In this document: positions 18,824-28,381 of the stretch, in pieces
How the letters are laid out: each line of letters starts with the position of its first letter
How positions within the stretch are numbered: position 1 is the stretch's first letter
Assembly (NCBI RefSeq): GCF_021502655.1
Contig: NZ_JAKFFT010000007.1
Span: 496,001 to 560,000 of the forward strand
DNA length: 64,000 nt
Direction: 5' to 3'
Origin: Dyadobacter sp. CY347
Lineage (GTDB): Bacteria > Bacteroidota > Bacteroidia > Cytophagales > Spirosomataceae
Program-made: the position numbers and the translations under genes
Notes under the pieces: model-generated
Database searches by the model: none
Told to the model about the DNA's origin: nothing
The model's input: the letters and a program-made list of their open reading frames with translations, nothing else

Positions 18824-19378
18824 CAGCGGGTTGAAACCCGCTGGTAAAAAATGGTCCGAGCCTCTGGCTCTCTCGAGGAAAGCGCATGATAGCCGAAAAA
18901 GAGCCGTAGGCTCGACGGATTTCGCAGACCGGGTTTCAACCCGGGATGATGAGGTGACAGCGGGTTGAAACCCGCTGGTAAAAAATGGTCCGAGCCTATG
19001 GCTCTCACGAGGTAAGCGCATGATCGCCCATAAAGAGCTGTAGGCTCGACCGATTTCGCAGACCGGGTTTCAACCCGGGATGATGAGGTGACAGCGGGTT
19101 GAAACCCGCTGGTAAAAAATGGTACAAGCCTACGGCTCTCTCGAGGAAAGCGCATGATCGCCAAAAAAGAGCCTTAGGCTCGACGGATTTCGAAGACCGG
19201 GTTTCAACCCGGGATGATGAGGTGACAGCGGGTTGAAACCCGCTGGTAGAAAATGGTACGAGCCTCTGGCTCTCTCGAGGAAAGCGCATGATCGCCAAAA
19301 AAGAGCCTTAGGCTCGACGGATTTCGCAGACCGGGTTTCAACCCGGGATGATGAGGTGACAGCGGGTTGAAACCCGGG
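18824..19378. repeat. 134-bp tandem repeat array, four full units plus a partial fifth
   Basis: Copies of CAGCGGGTTGAAACCCGC begin at 18824, 18958, 19092, 19226 and 19360, an exact 134-bp period. Each unit holds several dyads: AGCGGGTTGAAACCCGCT, GAGCC..GGCTC pairs, and CCGGGTTTCAACCCGG. Units differ by only a few bases. Since 134 is not a multiple of three, open frames crossing the array change frame at each unit and are not proteins. It fills the gap between the convergent GH125 and PepSY genes and could act as a transcript end or RNA structure. The remainder to 19485 shows nothing else. Confidence 0.95.
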
Positions 19379-19485
19379 ATAACGCCATCACCCCAAATGG
19401 TGCAACCATTCGAGGACAATATCACCAAATCAAAGTTCAACCCGTAATAACAGACACCTATTTCCCATGAAACTACCCACCAACA

Positions 19486-20658
19486 TTAATTGACAACTAC
19501 CGGTTTTACCCGCTTATTTCTCTTACCAGCAGCATTCCGGACATTCTCTTTTGGCTTCTTAAACTTCCTCCCAAGCCAAATCACAACACCAGTAACCGGC
19601 AAACTCGCAGCAATAAGCGCGACAATAAATGCGATAATCTTAGTCGGCCAGCCGAGTAGGCTTCCAGTGTGAATCGGGTAGATGAGTCTTCTGACCTGCA
19701 TGCCTTTGGTTTCGTCTGCGTAGAGGCGGGTTTTTACCAGGTTTCCGTTGTTTTTGTCGAAATATAGGAAATTGACGATGTTGGCGATGGGGGCGTTGTC
19801 GTCGGCTTTGGAGATGGTGATGGATAGGCTGTCGGACTCGGGGAGGGTTACGAGGATTTTGCCGGGAGCGGGTAATGTCTGGTTGGTGGCTTTGTATATT
19901 TTTTCGAGGGTGCCGGAAATTGGTGTTTTGAATGTTGACAGGTTGGCCGGAGCTTCGCGCTTTTGCTGGGGCTTGCCGTCGAAGGTCATAAAAATGATGT
20001 TATTGACCCATTTGTAGCTCCATACCAAGCCAGTGAGGGCTATTACGAAGACGAAAGGCAGTACATAAAAGCCGAAAACGGCGTGGAGATCCCAGTTGAG
20101 GCGCTTGAATTTGGCATTCCACTTGATGGTGAAGCGTTGTTTGCGGTTTTTTCTGTTTGGCCACCATAGGACAAGTCCGGTGATCATGATCACAAGAAAC
20201 ATCACGCAGGAAATTCCAGTGATGATTTTTCCCGTTTCTTCCAGGCATAAATAGCGGTGTAACCTCAGCACAACGCTGAAAAACGCATCCTGCTCGATTC
20301 TGGACGCTGCGATGATTCCTGTGTAAGGATCGACAGCCACGGACAAGATGTCTTTCTCTTTTATACCATTTTTCAAACCAAAAATAACATTGCGATTGGC
20401 TTCCTTTTCGATGGTTATTCTAACGGGTTTTTTGCCGGGGAAAGCATTGGAAACATTCGATTGCAGCACGTCGAGCGGCAGTCGCTGTTTTCCTTGGTGG
20501 GTGGCAGCGATGTGAAACTGCTTATCAATAACCGGTTCGAGCTCATCTTCGAAAACAAGCAGCGAGCCGGTTAGGGCGACTATAAAAACCACAAGGCCGG
20601 AGGAAACCCCCAGCCATAAATGCAGTTGTGACGCAATCTTCTTCAATGTTCCTTTCAC
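19486..20658 (-). CDS. PepSY-associated TM domain protein (iron-regulated membrane protein)
   Basis: 390 residues with about four hydrophobic segments: LHLWLGVSSGLVVFIVALTG near the start, a pair around 140-165 and 190-215, and one near residue 350. PepSY-type extracytoplasmic segments lie between (DVLQSNVSNAFPGKKPVRI). Such proteins accompany siderophore receptors and are thought to help release or reduce iron in the inner membrane. The gene starts 27 bp after the TonB-dependent receptor gene, so both are likely one operon from the promoter at 23198-23228. Confidence 0.9.
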   Translation of the reverse strand: MKGTLKKIASQLHLWLGVSSGLVVFIVALTGSLLVFEDELEPVIDKQFHIAATHQGKQRLPLDVLQSNVSNAFPGKKPVRITIEKEANRNVIFGLKNGIKEKDILSVAVDPYTGIIAASRIEQDAFFSVVLRLHRYLCLEETGKIITGISCVMFLVIMITGLVLWWPNRKNRKQRFTIKWNAKFKRLNWDLHAVFGFYVLPFVFVIALTGLVWSYKWVNNIIFMTFDGKPQQKREAPANLSTFKTPISGTLEKIYKATNQTLPAPGKILVTLPESDSLSITISKADDNAPIANIVNFLYFDKNNGNLVKTRLYADETKGMQVRRLIYPIHTGSLLGWPTKIIAFIVALIAASLPVTGVVIWLGRKFKKPKENVRNAAGKRNKRVKPVVVN

Positions 20659-20685
20659 AAGTTTTTGATTTAGGAATAGTACATT

Positions 20686-23160
20686 TTAAAAGGTGTAGGA
20701 AATGGTTGCCATGAAATTTCTCGGTGCTCCGGGGAACAGACGCAGATAGTCGTAGCCGCCAACCCAATATGTTTTGTTAGCCAAATTGTTCAGGTTCACC
20801 TGGAACTGGAACTTGTCGATCTTGTAATAAATGGCCGCATTCAGCAACTCGTAACCCGGCAATGTCTGGGTGTTGTTGATGGACACATTCCGCTCAGTCA
20901 CGAAATTTCCGCCTAAACCGATCCCGAACCCGCTTAGTGCCTCATTAACAAATGTGTATTTGGTCCAGATGCTTCCCTGATTCTTAGGCGCATTCGGTTT
21001 TTGCCTGTTTACCAGGATCTGATCTGCGGCACGCGAGCCGGCATCGGTGATTTTTGCATCGTTATAACTGTAAGCGACGATCAGGTTCCAGTTTGGCAGA
21101 ATGTTTCCGGTAACGTCAAACTCAACGCCTTTTGCAATTTCTCCGCCGATCTGCTGCATTAAGTTTGGATTTTCAGCCGCGTTGGCTGAATATAATGTGT
21201 TGTTTTGCTCGATCTGGTAAACCGACGCATTGGCTGTAAGGCGTCCGTCAAGCCATTCGGTTTTGAAACCAGCTTCATAAAGGCTGCTACGGATTGGGTC
21301 GAACGGGCCGCCGGATAGCGGATCGCTTTGCACGGTGGCATCTTGGGGGTTATAGCCTTTCGTGTAAGTTCCGTACACATTAATGTTGTTGGTCAGCGTA
21401 TATACAGCTCCGATACGGGGTAGTAAGGCGTGTTGCGTTATATCGGTTTCATTGCTGGTTGTGTAACCTTTTTTATCAATATAAGAGTCGTAACGCAGGC
21501 CAAGCAGGATTTGCAGGCGATTGATCTTCAATTGTTCTTGCAAATAAAGGCCATGCAGTTTGTAGAAAACAGGCGTTGTGGAAGCGTTGGCAACAACATT
21601 ATAAATGTATTTGGAAGGATCTTCCATGTTGTTGTTCTGCACTGCCAGGTCATAGTGCGAAATGTTTGGTTTCGGAATGCTGCGGGTTACACCGTTTTCT
21701 GTGTAATCGTAGAAAACGTATTTCTCAGGTGTTTTGGCGTTATAGGCCCCTGCGCCGCCCGATTTCAGCAAATAGCCGCTCGCCGTTTGCTGCCCTGAAC
21801 CTTTTGGTGTAACGGATTGAATGTAATCATAACCCACAACCAGCTTATGCTCAGCGATTCCGGTGTTGAAATTATGGTTTAGGAACAGCGAAACATTGTC
21901 CATAAATGACTTCGTTTTCCTAACAAAAACTTGTCTGGCCACGAGGTTATCAATTACTTTCCCAGCCGAATCCACGCCATTGGTGTTGCTGCTTCTGTGT
22001 TCCAAAAGATCCTCGGAATAACCCGTGCGCAAGTAAGCGACGTTAAAAGAGGTGTTTTGGGTAAATTGATGGTTCAATGAAGTAGTTATAAGATAAGTTT
22101 CCTCATTCAAATAATCATTGACCGCATTCAGCGAAGTTTTGATTGAGCTTGAATAAAGATCATTGCCTTTTACAGACTGCCCACGATCGAGGCGGCTGTT
22201 CGAGCGGTTGTATACGAGGTCAAAGTTGATGCGGGTTTTGTCGGTCGGCAGGAATGATACGGACGGGGCAACGATAATGTTTTTGTCAAATTGCAAATTC
22301 CGGAAGCCCTGCGCATTAACATAACCCAGGTTCAGACGGTAAAGCAATGTTTTGCTCTCGTTCATCGGGCCTGTAAAGTCGGCTAATGTGCGTAATGTGT
22401 TGAAACTTCCGGTTGTAAACGTCAGCGATTTTTGTGGCGTGGTCAATGGTTTTTTGGTCACGCGATTGATCGTTCCCCCTGGTGAAGTATTTCCGTATAA
22501 TGCTGAGGCAGCGCCTTTGATCACTTCTACTCTTTCCAGATAATTCACCGGAGGCTGTTTCCAGAATCCTGAAAATGTTCTTAATCCGTTTACCAGTTGC
22601 GTTGTAGAGCCTCCATTCATACGGAAACCACGAATGGTAAGGTCATCGTAAAATGTAAACTGATTCACGCCGCTCATGTTTTTGACAGCATCGCCCATCA
22701 GGAATGTGCCCTGATCACGCATCACTTCCTTGGTAATGTAGCTGATCGCCTGCGGCACTTCTTTGATTGGTGTGGCAGTTTTGCTGGCGATGAAGGAGAG
22801 ATCGTTTTTGTAAGTCGTTTCCTTGCGACCCGTGATTTCCACGGTTTGCAATTCCTGCGCGTCTTCGGTTGCGGTCAATTCCAATGTCGCCGTTTCGCCG
22901 GATTTAACAGAAACATTTTTGTCAATGCGCTTGAAACCAACGCCTGTGCCGATCAGCTGGTAATTGCCTTCGTTAAGCCCTGAAAATTCAAAGGAACCGT
23001 CAGCAGCTGTGACGGTTCCTTTGCCTGTTCCTTTTAAAATAATGTTGACGGATTCCGCGCCTTCACCGGAACCGGTCTTAATTTGTCCTTTTATATTGCC
23101 TGTCTGGGCACTTGCTGCCGCACAGATCAGCGAGAAAAATAGTAGAAATTTGAACTGCAT
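20686..23160 (-). CDS. TonB-dependent siderophore receptor
   Basis: 824 residues: signal peptide (1-18), a carboxypeptidase-regulatory-like domain (about 20-105; GNIKGQIKTGSGEGAESVNI), plug (about 110-230; TPIKEVPQAISYITKEVM, VEVIKGAASALYGNTSPGG) and a beta-barrel ending in the aromatic FMATISYTF. The plug wording is that of ferric-siderophore receptors rather than SusC. It transports ferric chelates across the outer membrane using TonB energy. A PepSY membrane protein follows after 27 bp. Confidence 0.93.
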   Translation of the reverse strand: MQFKFLLFFSLICAAASAQTGNIKGQIKTGSGEGAESVNIILKGTGKGTVTAADGSFEFSGLNEGNYQLIGTGVGFKRIDKNVSVKSGETATLELTATEDAQELQTVEITGRKETTYKNDLSFIASKTATPIKEVPQAISYITKEVMRDQGTFLMGDAVKNMSGVNQFTFYDDLTIRGFRMNGGSTTQLVNGLRTFSGFWKQPPVNYLERVEVIKGAASALYGNTSPGGTINRVTKKPLTTPQKSLTFTTGSFNTLRTLADFTGPMNESKTLLYRLNLGYVNAQGFRNLQFDKNIIVAPSVSFLPTDKTRINFDLVYNRSNSRLDRGQSVKGNDLYSSSIKTSLNAVNDYLNEETYLITTSLNHQFTQNTSFNVAYLRTGYSEDLLEHRSSNTNGVDSAGKVIDNLVARQVFVRKTKSFMDNVSLFLNHNFNTGIAEHKLVVGYDYIQSVTPKGSGQQTASGYLLKSGGAGAYNAKTPEKYVFYDYTENGVTRSIPKPNISHYDLAVQNNNMEDPSKYIYNVVANASTTPVFYKLHGLYLQEQLKINRLQILLGLRYDSYIDKKGYTTSNETDITQHALLPRIGAVYTLTNNINVYGTYTKGYNPQDATVQSDPLSGGPFDPIRSSLYEAGFKTEWLDGRLTANASVYQIEQNNTLYSANAAENPNLMQQIGGEIAKGVEFDVTGNILPNWNLIVAYSYNDAKITDAGSRAADQILVNRQKPNAPKNQGSIWTKYTFVNEALSGFGIGLGGNFVTERNVSINNTQTLPGYELLNAAIYYKIDKFQFQVNLNNLANKTYWVGGYDYLRLFPGAPRNFMATISYTF

Positions 23161-23197
23161 TTTGTTGTGGAGTAAAGCTTACTTTCGATTTGTGCAG

Positions 23198-23228
23198 CAA
23201 AAGTAGGCTTATTTAGACCAATCCAAAA
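23198..23228 (-). promoter_or_regulatory. Bacteroidota-type promoter of the TonB receptor operon
   Basis: On the minus strand TTG (23224-23226, inside TTTTGG) is followed 18 bp later by TACTTTTG (23198-23205), matching the Bacteroidota sigma consensus TTG-N17-23-TAnnTTTG. The -7 box ends 37 bp before the ATG. No Fur site could be assigned by eye. Confidence 0.6.
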
Positions 23229-23341
23229 TAATAATGCACCAGATTTTCGACCAATATACGCCGAAGCGCAAATTCATTTTAAATGTTCAATTTTTTCTTT
23301 TGATTTTACTCGATCGGCCAGTTGCAATCAGCTTATGCTGA

Positions 23342-24169
23342 TCACGATAAGTTTGATTTGATAAATGCCAACCCATCGCGCATCAGCTGTTCTTCCGATT
23401 CAAACATCTTTCTCCAAATATTGGCCACAGGAAGTTTCTGGCTAAATGCTTCTATGCTGATCCAACCGTCATATTTAAGATCCTTAATCGCTTTGAAAAT
23501 ACCATCCCAGTCTACATTCCCTTTGCCCGGGGTAGAGCGGTCATTTTCAGAAAGTTGGATAAAGGAAATGCGGTCTCCGGCTTTGCGCATGGTGTCGCCA
23601 ATGTTCTTTTCTTCAATGTTGGCATGAAACGTATCGAACATGATCTTGCAGTTCGGGTGGTTAACCTCGTCCACAAAACGAATCAGTTCATCGCCGCAAC
23701 TTGTCAGATACAATTCAAAGCGGTTTAAATATTCCAAACCCAATGTAATGTCCAGTGATTCGGCATAATCGGCCACTTCACGGATGCCTTCGATGGCCCA
23801 TTGCCATTCTTCCGGTGTAGCAGGCTGACCGGTGAAAACGCCCAATGCGGAGTGGTAAGGGCCCATCAACTTGGTAGCGCCCAGCACTAGCGAGCAATCG
23901 AGAGCCTTTTTAAGATGGTCAATCGTATGACGGCGCATGGCCGGGTCCTGGCTGATCAAATGTTCATTCGGACCGCAGATCGTATCCGTTTCGCATTCCA
24001 GTCCAAGTTCGTCCAGTTTTTTACGGAAGTTAAACCAATGTGCAGGATCGGTGTTGAAAATCGGGACTTCTACGCCATCAAAGCCAATTTCTTTGATCAG
24101 TTCGAGGGTAGGGAAAAGGCTGTCGTCAATTTGTGGGCCCCAAAGGAGCAAATTCATACTGTACTTCAT
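23342..24169 (-). CDS. Sugar isomerase/epimerase TIM-barrel protein (D-tagatose 3-epimerase-like)
   Basis: 275 residues from the ATG at 24167-24169; the 30-residue upstream extension lacks family sequence. The fold is an AP-endonuclease-type TIM barrel with likely metal ligands Glu in GLEYLNRFE, Asp in CKIMFDTFHANIEE, a following His region and Glu in GWISIEAFSQ. This pattern is that of ketose 3-epimerases and related keto-sugar enzymes. The gene stands alone between the siderophore operon and a small lipoprotein. Some members of this superfamily act on 3-keto-glycosides, which would fit the ThuA and Gfo/Idh genes nearby; this is inference. Confidence 0.85.
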   Translation of the reverse strand: MKYSMNLLLWGPQIDDSLFPTLELIKEIGFDGVEVPIFNTDPAHWFNFRKKLDELGLECETDTICGPNEHLISQDPAMRRHTIDHLKKALDCSLVLGATKLMGPYHSALGVFTGQPATPEEWQWAIEGIREVADYAESLDITLGLEYLNRFELYLTSCGDELIRFVDEVNHPNCKIMFDTFHANIEEKNIGDTMRKAGDRISFIQLSENDRSTPGKGNVDWDGIFKAIKDLKYDGWISIEAFSQKLPVANIWRKMFESEEQLMRDGLAFIKSNLS

Positions 24170-24328
24170 CAAAAAAGGTTTTTTGGTCAGGAAATGCCCT
24201 GCTAAGATGCACACAATTTTACAATAAAAAACCGCTTCTGATTTTACCTGATTTGACAAATATTAGCCACATATTGACCTTTCCTCCTCACTAAGCCAAA
24301 TAATAAGGCAAAATATGATAAGCCAAGG

Positions 24329-24368
24329 GAAAAATAAAAGGCAGCCTGATCATCAGATCAAACTGCCT
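24329..24368 (-). terminator. Hairpin terminator after the small lipoprotein gene
   Basis: The stem AAGGCAG / CTGCCTT with inner GATC pairs is followed on the minus strand by TTATTTTTCC. It begins 25 bp after the stop of the lipoprotein gene. Confidence 0.7.
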
Positions 24369-24392
24369 TCCCAATATATTTTTTAATCAATA

Positions 24393-24821
24393 TTACTGCA
24401 CCCTGCTGAAAATCATCTGATTGTTATTTTCATAATATAAAATCAACCGGTTCATTTTCAGGTCGTAAAGATTAACATTAGGCAGAGCATTCACGAAAAG
24501 ATTACCCCACTGCGTTTCCGCACGTTCTGTTCCGCCGCCTCCCATCTGGATAGTGTTTTGCTGTGCGGTTTCATAAAAACCTGTTAGAATATTGGTAGAG
24601 GAAGTGCCTTCCAACTCACCTTTCTCTTTAAAGTTAAGGCTGACGGGCATTTGACCCTTCGCTAATGCAGGCTTTTGGATGGTGTCCGCATTTTGTACTA
24701 GACTTTGGAGCTCCCATTTACCGGTAAGTTCCATATTGCTGCTGATTGTGGTTGTTTTTCCACAGCTCGATAAGGCGAAAACGCCAAAAACGAGGGTTAG
24801 GAGAGGGATAATTTTCTTCAT
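24393..24821 (-). CDS. Small lipoprotein, lipocalin-like
   Basis: 142 residues with lipobox LSSC (Cys20). The mature part opens with LTGKWELQSLVQNADT and continues as a short beta-rich domain (VSLNFKEKGELEGTSSTN, LYDLKMNRLILYYENN), the pattern of lipocalin-like or META-like small exported proteins of Bacteroidota. No function is known. A hairpin terminator follows. The 285 bp upstream, shared with the divergent AraC gene at 25107, holds no other gene; a TAATTTTG box at 25069-25076 may serve the AraC gene. Confidence 0.75.
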   Translation of the reverse strand: MKKIIPLLTLVFGVFALSSCGKTTTISSNMELTGKWELQSLVQNADTIQKPALAKGQMPVSLNFKEKGELEGTSSTNILTGFYETAQQNTIQMGGGGTERAETQWGNLFVNALPNVNLYDLKMNRLILYYENNNQMIFSRVQ

Positions 24822-25106
24822 GACTGCTTAAATGCTAGTAATTGAATGTATAGGAACGCCAACGGCTATAAATGGTTGGACTGGATTTTACGAGCATTCT
24901 TATATCCAAAAAGTATGCCATCCTCACCCTGATGTTCGGAATCTCATATTTTGCATTCCTTTTATTACAACGAGAATAGTGTAGGATTCTTTTGCCGTTG
25001 CCTCATTGATTTTCCCGGACGACCGGTAAGTAGAAATCTATACTAGTCGTATTTTGATACCAATATGCTAATTTTGCAAAACATGAAGGTAAAATAAGGC
25101 AGGTTT

Positions 25107-25967
25107 ATGAAGGCGCCAATCCACAAAAATATTGAAAGCCAGGTCAGGACGGTGACAATCCAGGAGCTGAAAGCACCTCATTTTGATCCTAACTGGCATT
25201 TTCATCCGCATTACCAGTTATTCACTGTGCTGGAAGGAACGGGTAAGCGATTGATCGGCGATTCTGTGCAAACGTTCGGTCCTGGTGATACGGTTTTCCT
25301 CGGGCCCGACGTGCCACACCTGTGGCGGAGTGATGCCGCTTATTTCGACACCGGTTCGTCGCTGCTGACGCATGGCGTTGTTTTGTACTTTCAGGAGGAT
25401 TTTTTAGGGAAAGATTTTTTGGATAAGCCTGAGATGCTAGCCTTGAAGCAACTGCTGCTGGATTCCAAACGCGGCATTGAATACAAGGGTGAATTGCGCA
25501 GCCACATTCGTTCGGAACTAATGTCGATCATGCATTCCGAGGGATTTCAAACCATCATTCAGCTGCTCACTTTGCTGGATAAGCTAGCGCACGAAGCCGG
25601 CGGTTCGCCGATTTCCAGTTATGGTTATGTGAATACTTACAAAGTCTCGGAGACGGAACGCATGCATAAGGTGCACAATTACGTGCTGCAGCACTTTTCA
25701 CAGGAAATCAGATTGGGCGATGTGGCGTCTCTGGCGGGGATGACAGAAGCGGCTTTTTGCAGATATTTCAAGGCCAGATCAAACAAAACTTTCATCGATT
25801 TCGTGAATGAGATCCGAATCGGGCATGCCTGCAAATTACTATTGGAAGACAAATGGACGATTGCCCAAATTGCTTACGACAGCGGATTTGATTCTTTGTC
25901 TAATTTCAACAGGAACTTCAAAAGATACATCGGCCACACGCCCAGAGAATATAAAGGAAACTACTAA
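25107..25967 (+). CDS. AraC family transcriptional regulator
   Basis: 286 residues. N-terminal cupin-like sensor (DPNWHFHPHYQLFTVLEGTG, VQTFGPGDTVFLGPDVPHLW), C-terminal double helix-turn-helix (about 185-286; LGDVASLAGMTEAAFCRYF, IAYDSGFDSLSNFNRNFKR). It converges on the end of the nine-gene uronate-type cluster at 26026 and is separated from it by one bidirectional terminator; it is the best local candidate to control that cluster, although regulation is not shown by the sequence. Confidence 0.92.
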   Translation: MKAPIHKNIESQVRTVTIQELKAPHFDPNWHFHPHYQLFTVLEGTGKRLIGDSVQTFGPGDTVFLGPDVPHLWRSDAAYFDTGSSLLTHGVVLYFQEDFLGKDFLDKPEMLALKQLLLDSKRGIEYKGELRSHIRSELMSIMHSEGFQTIIQLLTLLDKLAHEAGGSPISSYGYVNTYKVSETERMHKVHNYVLQHFSQEIRLGDVASLAGMTEAAFCRYFKARSNKTFIDFVNEIRIGHACKLLLEDKWTIAQIAYDSGFDSLSNFNRNFKRYIGHTPREYKGNY

Positions 25968-25975
25968 CATTTAAA

Positions 25976-26011
25976 AACAATTGCCCCGGGCTTAAGCCCG
26001 GGGCAATTGTT
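25976..26011. terminator. Bidirectional terminator between convergent genes
   Basis: A perfect palindrome AACAATTGCCCCGGGCTT and its complement, 36 bp with an 18-bp arm, flanked by A-rich sequence on the left and TAATTTTTAAAA on the right. It lies 9 bp past the AraC stop and 15 bp past the Gfo/Idh/MocA stop, so it can end transcripts in both directions. Confidence 0.9.
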
Positions 26012-26025
26012 AATTTTTAAAATGA

Positions 26026-27462
26026 TTATCCTTTTACATAGTTTGTGCCATATGGGCCTCGCTGGGGTCTTGATAATGTTGCATTGGCTTCTTTATCGCC
26101 TATATATTCTTCTTTTTTAGGATCCCATTTCAATTTACGGCCCAATTTCATCGCTGTGTGTGCGATCAAACAGGCTGAGCAGGAGCGTTGTGCGATTTCT
26201 GCGTGACTAACTGTCTGCTTGCCGTTTTGAATGCTTTCCAGCCAGTTCTGATGTTGCTCAGGGCTTTCGTAAAGATGGATTTCATTGGCCTGGATTACGG
26301 AACCCAGGATTTTTGGGTCGCTCGCATAAAATGCTTTGTTTTCCTTCGCAGAGGCGGCCGCGCCGGGATCTGAGGCCGTAACGCCCACATTACCACGCGA
26401 AACTGAGATCCAGCCGTCGGTTCCTTCGAACTTGATCCCATTCGGATTGGTGCCGCCGATTTCCATTTCGACGCCATTGGCATATTTTGCATTGACCAAA
26501 AAGTCTCCATGCACATTCCAAAGACCGGAATTAGCAGCCGGGAAAGTGGCTTTTCCATCAATTTCGATCGGGCCGGTGAGTTCAGTGTCCATGCCCCAAT
26601 GCGCAATATCGATGTGGTGTGAGCCCCACCCTGTGATCATTCCCGCGCCGAATTGTTCCAGACGCAGCCATCCCGGACGATCATTAATGTTGGTTTGTGA
26701 ATGCACCCGGTCCAGCGTGTAATAGATTTCGGGCGTTGAGCCGAGCCACATATCATAGTTCAGATTTGCCGGAACCGGCATTTTTTCCGTGTTACCACCG
26801 GCAGGATCGCCCGGTAAGCCCACATAAACCTTTTTCAGCTTGCCAATGCGGCCATTACGCACCAGTTCGCAGGTCCTTTTGAACTGCGGCCACGGGTTCA
26901 TAGACCTTTGCTGACTTCCCAATTGGAAAACCACCTTCTTTTTCTTGATCATATCCGCCATCATCCGGCCTTCCTTGATCGTCAGCGAAGTGGGTTTTTG
27001 CATATAAATGTGCTTACCCGCAACAGCAGCCTCCATCGCAGGTTGTGCATGCCAGTGATCTGGCGTGCTGATGATCACCGCATCGATTTCTTTATTGGCC
27101 AAAAGCTCTTTATAGTCGTCATATGCTTTCACATCGACGTAATTCGCTTTGCCTGTTTTATCTGCATATTTCTTTTCAATCCATTGTTTGCCTTGCGCGA
27201 GGCGGTTTTTATCCACGTCCGCAACGGCCATCACATGCGCCACTTCATTTTTTAAAACTTCGGGCAAATCATGCGTTGTGGCAATGCGGCCAATGCCGAT
27301 CTGACCAATGTTGATCCGGTTACTGGGCGCGAATTTGCCAAAAACACTTGCGGGAACGATCGTTGGAAACATGGAAGCCGCAATAATCCCGGCTGTTCCG
27401 GTGGCAGCGCTTTTCAGGAACGACCTTCTGTCCTGGCTGTTTTCTTCTGTTGAATTTTTCAT
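26026..27462 (-). CDS. Gfo/Idh/MocA family oxidoreductase, exported
   Basis: 478 residues with a Tat signal (DRRSFLKSAATGTAGIIAAS). Rossmann domain from residue 50 (INIGQIGIGRIATTHDLPEV), with the catalytic motif in the form QKP at 155-157, keeping the lysine. The second domain contains GWGSHHIDIAHWGMDTEL. Exported members of this family in Bacteroidota act on glycans or glycosides, often by keto-sugar chemistry with bound NAD. Last gene of the minus-strand cluster, 27 bp after a ThuA gene; the ThuA plus Gfo/Idh pairing recalls ThuA/ThuB of Sinorhizobium. Confidence 0.9.
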   Translation of the reverse strand: MKNSTEENSQDRRSFLKSAATGTAGIIAASMFPTIVPASVFGKFAPSNRINIGQIGIGRIATTHDLPEVLKNEVAHVMAVADVDKNRLAQGKQWIEKKYADKTGKANYVDVKAYDDYKELLANKEIDAVIISTPDHWHAQPAMEAAVAGKHIYMQKPTSLTIKEGRMMADMIKKKKVVFQLGSQQRSMNPWPQFKRTCELVRNGRIGKLKKVYVGLPGDPAGGNTEKMPVPANLNYDMWLGSTPEIYYTLDRVHSQTNINDRPGWLRLEQFGAGMITGWGSHHIDIAHWGMDTELTGPIEIDGKATFPAANSGLWNVHGDFLVNAKYANGVEMEIGGTNPNGIKFEGTDGWISVSRGNVGVTASDPGAAASAKENKAFYASDPKILGSVIQANEIHLYESPEQHQNWLESIQNGKQTVSHAEIAQRSCSACLIAHTAMKLGRKLKWDPKKEEYIGDKEANATLSRPQRGPYGTNYVKG

Positions 27463-27489
27463 TTTGGATTCAGGATTAATATTTTGATG

Positions 27490-28326
27490 TTACTTTTTAC
27501 GCACTTCGTCAGTCGGGCTTGTTGCGTAGGCCTTACTGTAATTTCTGGCTTTTTGCGGTCCAATAGCCCATTCAATGGCTCCCAGAATGTGTTTTGTTAA
27601 ATCTTCCTGCTCATAATCCTCTTTCTGATGCCCGAGCGAAGTGTAAAACGCACGTCCGCCGTCATACTCATGCCACCAGACCGAAGGGAAAACGGTCCCG
27701 AAAGTGTCCAGCGCCTTTCCAGCGGGTTTTTGAATAGTCGTATGGTCGTTCACCGCAAGAACATTCAGGTTTACGCCGAGTTCTTTTATAAAATAAAATT
27801 CATCCGTTTTGCGCTCCCATTTGGCTGGCAGATGCGCGAGTGAAGGGTTTTTGGAATCCAGAACATTCACTGTGAAGCTTTGTCCGGGTTCATGCCAGAA
27901 AAACGTCCCGCCCAGCATATCCTTAAACCATCTCCATTTCCGCTCAGTCCCGGAAGCCGAATGCAAGCCCACGAAGTTCCCGCCAGCTTGAATATAGCGC
28001 ATCAATGCAACGCGCTGTGCGTCAGTATCAAAGACATCATTATTTGTATTTGAAAAAATAAGTGCATCATACTGTTTCAAATTCTCCTCTGTAAACTTCG
28101 AAGGATCATCGCTCACATCCACGCCAAACCCATGCTGCTTACCCAATGCCTGGATCGCCACCACCGAAGCCGCAATATTATCATGCACATAACCCTTCCC
28201 GTTTTTGGTATAAACCAGGACTTTAACCTTGTTCCATTTGATTTTTTGGGCGTGGGTTTCTGCCAGTGAAAAAACGGCAAGAAGCAGGAACAGGAAAATC
28301 GTTTTAACTGAAATCGTATTTTTCAT
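27490..28326 (-). CDS. ThuA domain protein, exported
   Basis: 278 residues from the ATG at 28324-28326. The longer frame to 28545 is rejected because its extra part overlaps the SDR gene and is proline-rich nonsense. A signal peptide (FLFLLLAVFSLAETHA) precedes the ThuA fold: VKVLVYTKNGKGYVHDN, YDALIFSNTNNDVF, GNFVGLHSASGTERKWRW, GGRAFYTSLGHQKEDY. ThuA proteins are class I glutamine amidotransferase-like and are linked to disaccharide use. Placed between SDR (55 bp upstream) and Gfo/Idh (27 bp downstream) genes of one operon. Confidence 0.9.
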   Translation of the reverse strand: MKNTISVKTIFLFLLLAVFSLAETHAQKIKWNKVKVLVYTKNGKGYVHDNIAASVVAIQALGKQHGFGVDVSDDPSKFTEENLKQYDALIFSNTNNDVFDTDAQRVALMRYIQAGGNFVGLHSASGTERKWRWFKDMLGGTFFWHEPGQSFTVNVLDSKNPSLAHLPAKWERKTDEFYFIKELGVNLNVLAVNDHTTIQKPAGKALDTFGTVFPSVWWHEYDGGRAFYTSLGHQKEDYEQEDLTKHILGAIEWAIGPQKARNYSKAYATSPTDEVRKK

Positions 28327-28381
28327 TGATCTTGGATTTAGGAAATGTTTATCGTTATAGTGTATAAATGTTGTTTCAAAA

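Noticed and set aside
18824..19378. Possible CRISPR array
   Set aside because: The whole 134-bp unit is conserved, with no variable spacers, and no cas gene is near.
18636..19440. Several minus-strand open frames across the repeat region, rich in Phe, Pro and Arg
   Set aside because: They only reflect the 134-bp repeat read in changing frames; the period is not a multiple of three and no start site or homology is seen.
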